From NCBI RefSeq assembly GCF_000277125.1, contig NC_016946.1, positions 1,922,001 through 1,986,000 of the forward strand: a stretch of 64,000 nt of DNA. The letters run 5' to 3'. The notes beneath the pieces are model-generated. The model saw nothing but the letters and a program-made list of their open reading frames with translations, was not told the origin of the DNA and made no database searches. Shown here piece by piece: positions 44,607 through 52,612 of the stretch (position 1 is its first letter; every line of letters begins with the position of its first letter). This stretch comes from Mycobacterium intracellulare ATCC 13950 (GTDB taxonomy: Bacteria > Actinomycetota > Actinomycetes > Mycobacteriales > Mycobacteriaceae). The translations under genes and the position numbers were made by a program.

Positions 44607-44732
44607 TCCGTCTCCTCCGGATGTGATCCCCCGCTCGGAAAAACTAACATGCCGAAAGTTCGCTTTGCACTTTTCGTAAACCACCATTTTCGGCGGGTGC
44701 GAGTTTGCGGTGGCGCGGTGGGCCTCAACCTC

Positions 44733-44743
44733 CATACTGTATG
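44733..44743. promoter_or_regulatory. CATACTGTATG palindrome overlapping a leaderless promoter
   Basis: A perfect 11-base palindrome (CATAC-T-GTATG). TATGTT at 44740-44745, a -10-like element, overlaps it and ends six bases before the ATG at 44752, so transcription probably starts at the ATG. A bound repressor would block this promoter directly. A second inverted repeat, GCCGAAA...TTTCGGC, spans 44651-44694 in the same divergent region. Confidence 0.5.
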
Positions 44744-44751
44744 TTGCCGCT

Positions 44752-45894
44752 ATGGCAGACGAGGTTCGCGCATACGGTTCGGTCGCTCCCCTGAAAGTCG
44801 GCTTGCTCAACGACTATCCGACGTCCGGCGACACCGACAACGACAGCGTCGCCGCGCTGCGGCTGGTGATGGATGAAGCCCTTTCCTCGGGACTGATCGA
44901 CCGGCCGATCGAACTCGTCACCCGCAATGTGGTGGGCCTGCCCAACGGGACCTACCAAGTGGTCGAGCGGGCCTTCGACGAGCTCGTCGCGGAGGGTTGC
45001 CTGGCGATCTTCGGGCCGTGGGTGTCGGATAACGTGGTGCCGCTGCGTTCCCACGTCGAGGCCACCGCGCGGGTTCCGATCGTCACTCTGTCGGGATCGG
45101 AGGGAGCGCTCGGCGACTGGTGCTTCGCACTGAACAACGGCTCGATGCCCGAGGAGCCGGTGATGCTGGCCGCGGTGATGATCGGCGACGGTCGATCGCG
45201 CATCGCCATTGCCTACGAGGCATCGCTCATCGGTAAGGAGTACCTCGCCTTCGCCGAGAGAGCCTACGACGCCGCGGGTTTGAAGGTCGTTGCGACCGTG
45301 GCGATTCCCCAGGTCGAAGCCGACAAGTCCGAGACGGTCACTGCGTTGCGTGCGGCGGAACCCGACGCGCTGGTGCACGTCGGGTTCGGGCACGGGCTGT
45401 GGGGCTTCACGGATGCGCTGCGCGCCGCGGGCTGGGATCCGCCGCGATACACGACGACGGCGTTCGAAATGGCACACATCAGCGCGGAGTGGAGGCGGCA
45501 CCTATCCGGATGGATCGGCCTGGACAGCTACGACGAGCGCAACACGGTCGGACAGGCCTTCCTCGACCGCTTCGAGGCGCGATACGGTCGCCGGCCCGGA
45601 CACTCGATGCCGGGCCTGTCGCACGACGCGGCCACCGTGATCGTGCGTGGTCTCGCCGCGGCACGGCCGTTGACCGGGGAGGGTGTGAAGAACGGGATGG
45701 AGCAGGTGAAGCTCGTCCCGTCGGCCAGCGGCGCGCCGGGAACGTTCCTGCGATTCGGCCGGTTCATCCGACAGGGGTGGATGGGTTCCGATTATCTCGT
45801 GGCCCGAAGGGTTTTGCCCGACGGCAGCGCGCACGTTTTCCATGCGGCGCCCAGCGACCACATCGCCCGCGCGGTCGGTGGTGCCTCAGGCTAG
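44752..45894 (+). CDS. Type I periplasmic-binding-fold protein without signal peptide
   Basis: A 380-aa protein with the Leu/Ile/Val-binding-protein fold. LKVGLLNDYPTSGDTDNDSV opens domain 1, IFGPWVSDNVVPL and IVTLSGSEGALGDWCFALNN line the expected cleft, and SLIGKEYLAFAERAYDAAGL is in domain 2. It starts MADEVRAYGSVAPL with no hydrophobic signal sequence or lipobox, so it should stay in the cytoplasm, like amide-sensor AmiC rather than a transporter component. No ABC permease is nearby. The leaderless ATG is supported by TATGTT six bases upstream. It probably senses or carries an intermediate (inference). Confidence 0.8.
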   Translation: MADEVRAYGSVAPLKVGLLNDYPTSGDTDNDSVAALRLVMDEALSSGLIDRPIELVTRNVVGLPNGTYQVVERAFDELVAEGCLAIFGPWVSDNVVPLRSHVEATARVPIVTLSGSEGALGDWCFALNNGSMPEEPVMLAAVMIGDGRSRIAIAYEASLIGKEYLAFAERAYDAAGLKVVATVAIPQVEADKSETVTALRAAEPDALVHVGFGHGLWGFTDALRAAGWDPPRYTTTAFEMAHISAEWRRHLSGWIGLDSYDERNTVGQAFLDRFEARYGRRPGHSMPGLSHDAATVIVRGLAAARPLTGEGVKNGMEQVKLVPSASGAPGTFLRFGRFIRQGWMGSDYLVARRVLPDGSAHVFHAAPSDHIARAVGGASG

Positions 45895-46959
45895 TTGGAT
45901 CGCGCCGAACACCGGTGCTGTCACGACACCGGGTGGCCGGGCCAGCACGTACGGTATGGCGCGAACCGCGCTCATCGCGATCATCAGGTGACCTGGCATG
46001 GCGTGCTGGCCCGTCGATGGCGCGCCGTCGAATGCCACGTCGAGCTGGAGTTCAAAGCTGGGCTCACCTTTGATGACCGCGCGGATCAGCGGCGCCTTTT
46101 CGCCGGGCGCCAATGGAGCCATGCCCCATTGTGGAAGGTCGCGGGTGAGCACCCACTCCTCGTGAATGGCCAGCAACGGGCGTCCCGACCAGTGGCCGAC
46201 CCACGAGAATCGCTGCCCGACAACCGTTCCCGCCTCGATCGTGCCGGCCAGGACGTCGATGTCGTGGGGCAGTGTGGTGGCGTCGACCGCCACGTCGATG
46301 TGGGACAGGGTGATCCCGAGGACGTCGGCCGTCGCATTGAGGGCCTGGCGGTAGGCCATGTCGAGCTTCTTGATGATCGGGGAGTCAATGCTGACGTCTT
46401 CCGGCGGTCTGCCCATGCCCATCAGGTCGACGAGCATCGGCCGACTGTCCACGGCGGAGACGTCGGTGGCCTCGTAGAGGTCGATGCGGTCGATGGACTT
46501 ACTCAGCCCCGTCACCGTCGCGACGAGCCGCTCGAACATGAAACCGGGGTTCTCACCCGCCGCGTGAAAGCGTGACCCGCCCGCTCGGCACGCCCTGGCG
46601 AACATTGCCTCGGTCTCTTCGCCGTAGGTGGGTAGGTGGTTGTACGACGTGGTGGTGATGACGGTGCTACCCGCCGCGAGCAGGCGGCAGATGTCCGCAG
46701 CGTTCGTCTCGACGGCGTGGGCCTTGCTGGCCGCGTGCACGACGACATCGGCGCCCAGGGCGATGATCTCGTCCTTGTCCGTCGTGGCGATCACACCCGT
46801 CGTCGGTGGCCGCCCGCAGAGCACACCCGCGTCGAGGCCGGCCTTCGCCGGGTCGTACACGAGCACGCCCACTAACTGATAACGCGGGTTTTCAATAAGC
46901 TCCTGCAGTGCGGCCCGGCCGACGGCGCCGGTCGCCCATTGCACGACTCGAATAACCAA
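45886..46959 (-). CDS. Diaminopentanoate-dehydrogenase-like oxidoreductase, paralogue 2
   Basis: A 357-aa protein. Rossmann motif VIRVVQWATGAVGRAALQEL, then VYDPAKAGLDAGVLCG, AAGSTVITTTSY, ENPGFMFERLVATVTG and the C-terminal HEEWVLTRDLP and AMSAVRAIPYVLARPPGVV. It starts at a TTG (46959) with GGAG seven bases upstream. It overlaps the 3' end of the convergent binding-fold gene by 9 bp. It is divergent from the P450 at 47076 across a strong palindromic operator. Confidence 0.82.
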   Translation of the reverse strand: MVIRVVQWATGAVGRAALQELIENPRYQLVGVLVYDPAKAGLDAGVLCGRPPTTGVIATTDKDEIIALGADVVVHAASKAHAVETNAADICRLLAAGSTVITTTSYNHLPTYGEETEAMFARACRAGGSRFHAAGENPGFMFERLVATVTGLSKSIDRIDLYEATDVSAVDSRPMLVDLMGMGRPPEDVSIDSPIIKKLDMAYRQALNATADVLGITLSHIDVAVDATTLPHDIDVLAGTIEAGTVVGQRFSWVGHWSGRPLLAIHEEWVLTRDLPQWGMAPLAPGEKAPLIRAVIKGEPSFELQLDVAFDGAPSTGQHAMPGHLMIAMSAVRAIPYVLARPPGVVTAPVFGAIQLA

Positions 46960-47005
46960 TCGAACGCTCCAGGTTGCTCTTTCGGACTTCCCCGAGTTCT
47001 GGTTG

Positions 47006-47054
47006 GTTCAACCTACATGATGTAGGTTTGCAACCGACAAGGTGTAGGTTGAAC
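47006..47054. promoter_or_regulatory. Nested palindromic operator between paralogue 2 and P450
   Basis: AACCTACAT-G-ATGTAGGTT at 47010-47028 is a perfect 9-1-9 palindrome. An outer perfect repeat pairs GTTCAACCTACA (47006-47017) with TGTAGGTTGAAC (47043-47054). A third AACC...GGTT unit fills the right part. It lies 22 bp before the P450 GTG and about 47 bp before the divergent gene start, so a regulator here would control both. No other copy was noticed in the window. Confidence 0.7.
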
Positions 47055-47075
47055 GGTCGTACGGGAGGTGGGCAC

Positions 47076-48314
47076 GTGACGGAGCCTGCGGTTGCTGGCG
47101 ACATCGAGCAGCGCATCCGTGATGCGCAGGAGAAGTTCAACGCCGGAATGGGCGCCGACGGCGCCGCGACCCCCTACCCGCTGCTGCGCGAGTTGCGGCG
47201 GAAGGCGGCCGTTCACCCCGGCTGGCCGGAGATGGGCGTCCCCGAGAACGGACCGGACGGCACGAAGACATTCACGGCGTACTCGTTCGACGCGGTCAAG
47301 GCCGTCTTCACCGACAACATCACGTTCAGCACCCGGATCTACGAGGACATGGTGCGACCGCTGCAAGGCCCGACGATCCTGGAAATGCAGGAACCCGAAC
47401 ACGCGACGTATCGCAGATTGCACGAATTCGCGTTCGCCAGGTCCTCGATGAAACGCTGGGACACCGAACTCGTTGGGCCCCTAGTGGACCGCACGATCGC
47501 GAAGTTCCGCGACAACAAGCGCGCCGACGTGGTCAATGCGGTGTTCATGCCGATCCCGGTCCGGATCATCGCCGCCCTGCTCGGCTTGCCCGAATCCGAT
47601 GTCGGCGAGTTTCACCGGCTGGCCATCGACCTGCTGGGCTTTCGTGCCGACATGGAAACGGCGATGAAGGCCTCGGCTCAGATGAAGGAGTATTTCGTCG
47701 GAGTCCTCGCCGACCGGCGCAAGTCGCCGAAGGACGACATGGTGACCATCCTGTCTCGGGCCGAGATCGACGGCGTCAAAATGTCCGATGAACAAATCTA
47801 CGGATTCATGCGCAATCTCTTGCCCGCGGGAGCAGAGACCACGTCGCGCTCGACGGCCAGCCTCGCGCTGGGTCTGTTGACCCACACCGACCAGCTCGAT
47901 GCGCTGCGCGCCGATCGCAGCCTGTTGCCGCAGGCGATCGAGGAGGGCATCCGGTGGGAGACGCCGCTGCTCAACTTCATCCGAGAGGTCACTGCCGACA
48001 TCGACTTTTTCGGGCTCCATATCCCGAAGGGTTCGACGATGATGGTCAACCTCGGCAGTGCCAACCATGACGAGACGCGATGGGAGGACGCCGAGTCCTT
48101 CGACATTTTCCGGGAGCGCAAGCCGCACATCGGGTTCGGTCATGGCGCGCACGTGTGCCTGGGAATGCACCTGGCGCGGTTGGAGAGCACCAAGATCTTC
48201 GACGCCTTGCTCGACGAACTCCCGGGGCTGCGGCTGGACCCCGACGCCCCGCCGCCCTACGTGACCGGCACCATGTTTCGATCACCGTCGCGCCTCGACG
48301 TGGTATGGGACTAG
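47076..48314 (+). CDS. Cytochrome P450
   Basis: A 412-aa soluble P450. The I-helix oxygen-binding region is LLPAGAETTSRSTASLAL, the ExxR motif is inside EEGIRWETPLLNFIREV, and the heme loop is FGHGAHVCLGMHLARLE with the Cys ligand. The N-terminus has no membrane anchor. The GTG at 47076 follows GGGAGG. The next dehydrogenase-like gene starts 15 bp downstream, so hydroxylation and oxidation are probably coupled. It needs a ferredoxin partner not present nearby. Confidence 0.93.
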   Translation: MTEPAVAGDIEQRIRDAQEKFNAGMGADGAATPYPLLRELRRKAAVHPGWPEMGVPENGPDGTKTFTAYSFDAVKAVFTDNITFSTRIYEDMVRPLQGPTILEMQEPEHATYRRLHEFAFARSSMKRWDTELVGPLVDRTIAKFRDNKRADVVNAVFMPIPVRIIAALLGLPESDVGEFHRLAIDLLGFRADMETAMKASAQMKEYFVGVLADRRKSPKDDMVTILSRAEIDGVKMSDEQIYGFMRNLLPAGAETTSRSTASLALGLLTHTDQLDALRADRSLLPQAIEEGIRWETPLLNFIREVTADIDFFGLHIPKGSTMMVNLGSANHDETRWEDAESFDIFRERKPHIGFGHGAHVCLGMHLARLESTKIFDALLDELPGLRLDPDAPPPYVTGTMFRSPSRLDVVWD

Positions 48315-48329
48315 AGGAAGCCGCCTGAC

Positions 48330-49394
48330 ATGACTCGCGTGATCCAGTGGGCCACCGGGGTGACCGGAACGATGTCCTTGCGTCACGTCTTGAGCCGGCC
48401 GGACCTGGAACTGGTCGGCGTGCGGGTCTACGACGCGGGCAAAGCCGGGGTCGACGCGGGCGCGCTGTGCGGGGTCCCCGAAGCGGGAGTGTTGACGACC
48501 GCCGATCGCGACACCATCATCGGAACCGATGCCGACGTGGTGCTCTACATGGGAAAAGTCGAGACCGACACGCCGGGCTGCTTCGCCGATGTCTGTGATC
48601 TCTTGGCGTCGGGCAAAAATGTCGTAGCCACCGGCAGTCGGTTTGTTCATCCCCGCTCACTGCACGAATCGCTGGCCGACGCCATCGAAAAAGCTTGCCG
48701 CACCGGCGGTTCGTCGTTTCTGGGGCTAGGCCTGTATCCGGGCTTCGTCGGTGAGTCGCTCGCGCCGATCCTGTCCCGGCTGACCGAGCGCACCAACCGG
48801 ATCAGTGTGCGGGAGGTGCTGAACTACTCGACCTATGCCAGCCACGACCTGATCTTCAATGCGATGGGCTTCGGTCATGCGCCGGATGATCCCGCCCCGT
48901 TGCTGACCAACACCGACTATGCCGCGAGCGCATGGATCGGCAGCGCGACGGTCCTTGCGCAGGCGCTCGGACTCCATATCCGGTCCGTCGAGGGGTTCCG
49001 CGAGGTCGTGACGACGCCGAGGGCGCTGACGGTGGCCGCCGGGGAGATTCCGGCAGGAACCGTGGGCGCCATGCGCTTCGGAGTGGTGGTCGACTGCGGC
49101 GAGACCACCCTCGCCGTCGAACACCTCACCAGGATGGCCGACGACCTGGCCCCCGACTGGCCGACGGAGATCGGTTATGCGGTGACCTTCGAGGGCAAGC
49201 CCAACATGACTTTTCAACTCGTGATCGGCTCCCACGGGGAGGATCATGCCGAGCAGGGCTGTCTGGCCACCGCCATGCACGCCATCAACGCCATCCCCGC
49301 CGTGATCGCGGCTGAGCCGGGGCTCTACGACTTGTCGACGATCACCCCGTTCGTCGCGCACTGGACTGAGCGCGGCGTCGTGCCCGCGACGTAG
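48330..49394 (+). CDS. Diaminopentanoate-dehydrogenase-like oxidoreductase, paralogue 3
   Basis: A 354-aa protein. TRVIQWATGVTGTMSLRHVL, VYDAGKAGVDAGALCGVPEA, ASGKNVVATGSRFVHP, LYPGFVGESLAPILSRL and the C-terminal AMHAINAIPAVIAAEPGLYD follow the same plan as the other four. It is 15 bp behind the P450 and 34 bp ahead of the 331-aa gene, so the three are one operon. Confidence 0.82.
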   Translation: MTRVIQWATGVTGTMSLRHVLSRPDLELVGVRVYDAGKAGVDAGALCGVPEAGVLTTADRDTIIGTDADVVLYMGKVETDTPGCFADVCDLLASGKNVVATGSRFVHPRSLHESLADAIEKACRTGGSSFLGLGLYPGFVGESLAPILSRLTERTNRISVREVLNYSTYASHDLIFNAMGFGHAPDDPAPLLTNTDYAASAWIGSATVLAQALGLHIRSVEGFREVVTTPRALTVAAGEIPAGTVGAMRFGVVVDCGETTLAVEHLTRMADDLAPDWPTEIGYAVTFEGKPNMTFQLVIGSHGEDHAEQGCLATAMHAINAIPAVIAAEPGLYDLSTITPFVAHWTERGVVPAT

Positions 49395-49428
49395 GCGCCC
49401 ACACCTACAACTATGCGAGGAGAGTTGA

Positions 49429-50424
49429 GTGCTCAAATCGATTGATTTCCAGGTCCTTCGCGAGGCACCGTCCCTGACCCATTACCGGCGCGAATGGGTC
49501 CCGAGTCCCGGCATGGGACTGTCGGGAATCTGGCTCGGCGCAGTCGTCGCCGACGCATCCGGTCAGAACTACTGGGGGGTGCGGGGATGCGACGACTTCC
49601 TCACCGGAATGACCCACGTCGTGTCTCCGGTGTGCGGATTTCGCTCGCTTCCGAAAGACCTTAGCGCCGAGGCGCCCCACCTCTATTCGGAGTACTCGAC
49701 GCTCGACTGGTTCGAGCCGCTGCAGTACGTCGACGATGGTAAGGCGGTGCGGCTATCGTATCCGAGCGGGCGAATCGAACGCGACGCCAACGAGTTTCAC
49801 TGGTATGACGCCAGCAATCGATGGGAGATCCACGGTCGTACGGTCAGCGACATCGTCCTCACCCACGTGCCCGCCCAGGGCGGCATCGACGACGATGTCT
49901 ATTACCGCCATGAGCTGATGTACGCCACCGGCAGGGTCGACGGTGTCGAGGTGTCCGGCTACGCACACCAGGACTTCGCGTACGGTCCGCCGAAAAAGGT
50001 GTACACCGAACTCCCGATCGCCCGTCACCTGCAAGGCATGTGGGTGTCTTGGCTGCATGAGTTCGACGATGGGCAGTTGGGCGGCGGCAGCTTCTGGCAG
50101 GGGCGCGACGGCGTGGCTTTCGGGCCGGGCTATCAGCTGAAAGACGGTGTCACCACGGTGCATACGGACATCGTTGCGAAGCCGACTTTCAACCAGGCTG
50201 GGAGGATGTCCGCGCTCGAGGCGACCATCGGCGCCGATTCTTACACCTTCACCTTCGAATCCAGCGGTAGCCCGCTGCACGTCTTCGGTTCCGTGACCGC
50301 AATCTCGTCGGGTGCGCGGCCGGCGCGAAGCTGGTGCTGGGTCGAGTACGCCGGAAACATGCTGACACCGGAACTTCTCGACGCGGCCACCGCCGTGTTC
50401 GCGCTGGCGCGCGGACTCGGCTGA
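49429..50424 (+). CDS. Hypothetical protein, possibly lipocalin-like (AttH/CrtC type)
   Basis: A 331-aa protein I cannot assign firmly. It is rich in Trp, Tyr and Gly with alternating polar/apolar strands (YYRHELMYATGRVDGVEVSG, HQDFAYGPPK, SWLHEFDDGQLGGGSFWQGR), which suggests an all-beta, two-barrel fold as in AttH/CrtC-like lipocalins. There is no signal peptide or membrane helix. It starts at GTG with GAGGAGAG upstream. It ends the P450-dehydrogenase operon and converges with the SDR at 50432 with a 7-bp gap. A hydrophobic-ligand role is inferred from context. Confidence 0.72.
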   Translation: MLKSIDFQVLREAPSLTHYRREWVPSPGMGLSGIWLGAVVADASGQNYWGVRGCDDFLTGMTHVVSPVCGFRSLPKDLSAEAPHLYSEYSTLDWFEPLQYVDDGKAVRLSYPSGRIERDANEFHWYDASNRWEIHGRTVSDIVLTHVPAQGGIDDDVYYRHELMYATGRVDGVEVSGYAHQDFAYGPPKKVYTELPIARHLQGMWVSWLHEFDDGQLGGGSFWQGRDGVAFGPGYQLKDGVTTVHTDIVAKPTFNQAGRMSALEATIGADSYTFTFESSGSPLHVFGSVTAISSGARPARSWCWVEYAGNMLTPELLDAATAVFALARGLG

Positions 50425-50431
50425 CGACGGA

Positions 50432-51235
50432 TCAGATGAAGTCGGACCCGCCGTCGACGTTGACGGTGGCCCCTGTCACGTAGCCGTTTCGTCGTGACGC
50501 CAGATAGGCGGTGACGGATGCGACCTCTTCGGGCAAACCGGCACGACCGACGTCGCAGGGATGGCCATACGTCCGCTCGACCCACGTCATCACATGCTTG
50601 GGATCCGATGAGTCCAACCCCTCTGCGGCAAGCACTTCCCTCAGCGTCTCGGTGAAACTAGCAGTCACAATGGTTCCGGGACAGACGCAGTTGACCAGGA
50701 TACCCTCGGCGCCAAGGCTTTTAGACAGGTTCTTGGTGAGACTGGACAGGGCTGATTTGGTGGCCGTGTAAGCCACCAGGCGCGGGCTCTGGCGCTGGAT
50801 CGAGTGCGCCGAGAGGGTGACGATGCGGGCCCACTCGGCGGCTCGCAACATCGGCAGTGCGGCCCGCACCGAGCGCACAGCGGAGAGCGTTCCCAGTTCG
50901 AACGCGGCGTGCCAGTCGTCGTCATCGAGATCCTCGAATGCGCCGGCGTTCGGTCCGACGGTGTGCACCAGGACGTTCAGGCTGTCCCAGGCATGACCAA
51001 CGGACGCGAACGCCGATGCGATGGATTCGGTGTCGGACATGTCGACGCTGATCGTCAGCACTTCGGGAGCTCCCGCACTGCGGATTTGCCTCGCAGCCGA
51101 GTCCAAGGCGGCCTGGCCGCGCGCCATGATCGCCACGGAAGCGCCCTCGGCGGCGAGCCCCTCGGCGATCGCCAGCCCCATTCCCTTGCTGCCTCCGGTG
51201 ACAACCGCGGTGGCGCCGTCGAAGCCCAGGTCCAT
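50432..51235 (-). CDS. SDR-family oxidoreductase
   Basis: A 267-aa classical SDR. The cofactor motif is TGGSKGMGLAIAEGL near residues 13-27, NAG is replaced by HTVGPNAGA, the Ser lies in VTLSAHSIQRQSPRLVAYTATK with the Tyr-X3-Lys pair, and the C-terminal VTAYLASRRNGYVTGATVNV is the usual SDR ending. It starts at 51235. The other minus-strand SDR lies 29 bp upstream, so both are probably on one transcript. Confidence 0.9.
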   Translation of the reverse strand: MDLGFDGATAVVTGGSKGMGLAIAEGLAAEGASVAIMARGQAALDSAARQIRSAGAPEVLTISVDMSDTESIASAFASVGHAWDSLNVLVHTVGPNAGAFEDLDDDDWHAAFELGTLSAVRSVRAALPMLRAAEWARIVTLSAHSIQRQSPRLVAYTATKSALSSLTKNLSKSLGAEGILVNCVCPGTIVTASFTETLREVLAAEGLDSSDPKHVMTWVERTYGHPCDVGRAGLPEEVASVTAYLASRRNGYVTGATVNVDGGSDFI

Positions 51236-51264
51236 TGAGCCGTCCTCTGAGGTGCTGTGAAGGG

Positions 51265-52023
51265 CTACTGGCCCTTGATGATTCGGGGCGCCAGGTGAAC
51301 GATCTCGCTGACCACTGTCGGGTTGGCGCGCGACATCGCGATCAGGGAAAGCATTGCGTTGGCCACGTCCTCCACCGTAGACATCTCGTCCGGGATCTGA
51401 CCCCCGTGCGCCCAGGCGCGGTATAGATCGGCCAGCAGGTCCCGGTCGGCTCCGCGCAGGATCTCGGTGTCACAAGTGGGGCCGACGCTGACCCGGATCA
51501 CGGCGATCTCGGGATGTTCGGCCCGCCAGGAGCGCAAGATCTCGTCGAGCGCGGCCTTGCTCGCGTGATACGCGGCTACACCCGCGCGGGGGCGGCCTAC
51601 ATCGTGGCTCGACGCGATGACGACCGTCGCGCTGTCGGTCAAGTGGGGGAGGGCCGTCCGCAGTACGTGGGAGGCCCCTACGGCGTTGACGGCGTACGCG
51701 TGCAGCCAGGTCTCCACATCGGTCTCTTCGATCAGCGCGAACGGCACCACGGCACTGGTGAAAACCACTGCGTCGAGCTTCCCGAAGTTGGCGGCAACGG
51801 CGCTGATGACGGATTCGATGGCGCGCGGATCGGACACGTCGAGTTCGTGGGCCGTTCCACCGAGCCGATCAGCTAGTTCCGAAAGGCGGTCTACCCGCCG
51901 TGCGGCGAGGGCCACCGCAGCACCCCTGGAGTGGGCGGCAAGGGCCAACGCCTGCCCGATGCCGGACGATGCCCCGATGATCAACATCCGCGTCCCCGCG
52001 ATGCTGGAGTGCCGGTCGCTCAT
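51265..52023 (-). CDS. SDR-family oxidoreductase (paralogue of the one at 40608)
   Basis: A 252-aa SDR. The cofactor motif GASSGIGQALALAAH is near residue 16, VIASSHDVGRPRAGVAAYHASK holds the Ser and Tyr-X3-Lys, and the C-terminal half has RAEHPEIAVIRVSVGPTCD, parallel to the SDR at 40608-41402. I place the start at 52023 (MSDRHSS); an earlier in-frame start lacks homology. It is first on the transcript and is preceded by the tandem TGAGAAT-type palindromes at 52077-52106. Confidence 0.86.
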   Translation of the reverse strand: MSDRHSSIAGTRMLIIGASSGIGQALALAAHSRGAAVALAARRVDRLSELADRLGGTAHELDVSDPRAIESVISAVAANFGKLDAVVFTSAVVPFALIEETDVETWLHAYAVNAVGASHVLRTALPHLTDSATVVIASSHDVGRPRAGVAAYHASKAALDEILRSWRAEHPEIAVIRVSVGPTCDTEILRGADRDLLADLYRAWAHGGQIPDEMSTVEDVANAMLSLIAMSRANPTVVSEIVHLAPRIIKGQ

Positions 52024-52076
52024 TGCCTGCTTCCTTCGGATGTTTTCATGATTGACGGCTGCGCCGACACTACCTT

Positions 52077-52106
52077 GATTCTCGCATATGAGAATCATTA
52101 TTCTCA
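52077..52106. promoter_or_regulatory. Overlapping GAGAAT palindromes (putative regulon operator)
   Basis: GATTCTC-N6-GAGAATC at 52077-52096 overlaps TGAGAAT-CATT-ATTCTCA at 52089-52106; both are perfect. They lie 54 bp upstream of the SDR start. Related sites occur at 57660-57666 (half), 59794-59809 (GAGAAC-N4-GTTCTC) and 60467-60473 (half). This looks like a TetR-type operator shared across the island. Confidence 0.65.
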
Positions 52107-52362
52107 GGCGGGCCGGATCGGCCGCGCTCGACTCGGGCAAAACGGCCGGTTCCAGGGCAGCTGTGCTGCCTTTCGTCGATCGGCGCTGACATGGGCGGTG
52201 CGACGAACGGGACGCGTGTCCGTCAGCAATAGAAACCGCCGGCAAACCCGCGGAGGTCACGGGCAAAGTCTGACCAAACTGGGCAGAAGGCTTGTTTGCG
52301 ATTTGCGATAACGCATACTCTCGACGAGACGACCTGCTCGGCGGGTAAGGAAGGACGACCGC

Positions 52363-52611
52363 GTGACGCAAACCGTGGGCGGCCAGCCGTACTTCCACCC
52401 GTCCGACTTCGAGATCGACGACACCCCGTATCCGGTGTGGCAGCGCATGCGTGATGCCCTGCCCCTCTACCACCACGAGAAGTATGGATTCTGTGCGCTG
52501 AGCCGATCCGAGGGCGTCGCGCGCGAGCTCACCAGTTGCGACGACTACCGCTCGGGCAAGGGCACCATCATCGAAGTCATCCTCAAGGCCTCCCTCCCTG
52601 CGAGGTCATGA
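52363..52611 (+). pseudogene. Truncated cytochrome P450 (N-terminal fragment)
   Basis: An 82-aa ORF whose sequence (YFHPSDFEIDDTPYPVWQRM, PLYHHEKYGFCALSRSEGVA, YRSGKGTIIEVILKA) is the standard start of an actinobacterial P450 up to about the B-helix, after which it stops. No I-helix, ExxR or heme motif follows in any frame before the AveC-like gene begins at 52613. It is a deletion remnant; the GTG start and the lead region remain intact, so it may still be translated and could couple to the next gene. Confidence 0.75.
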
Positions 52612-52612
52612 C

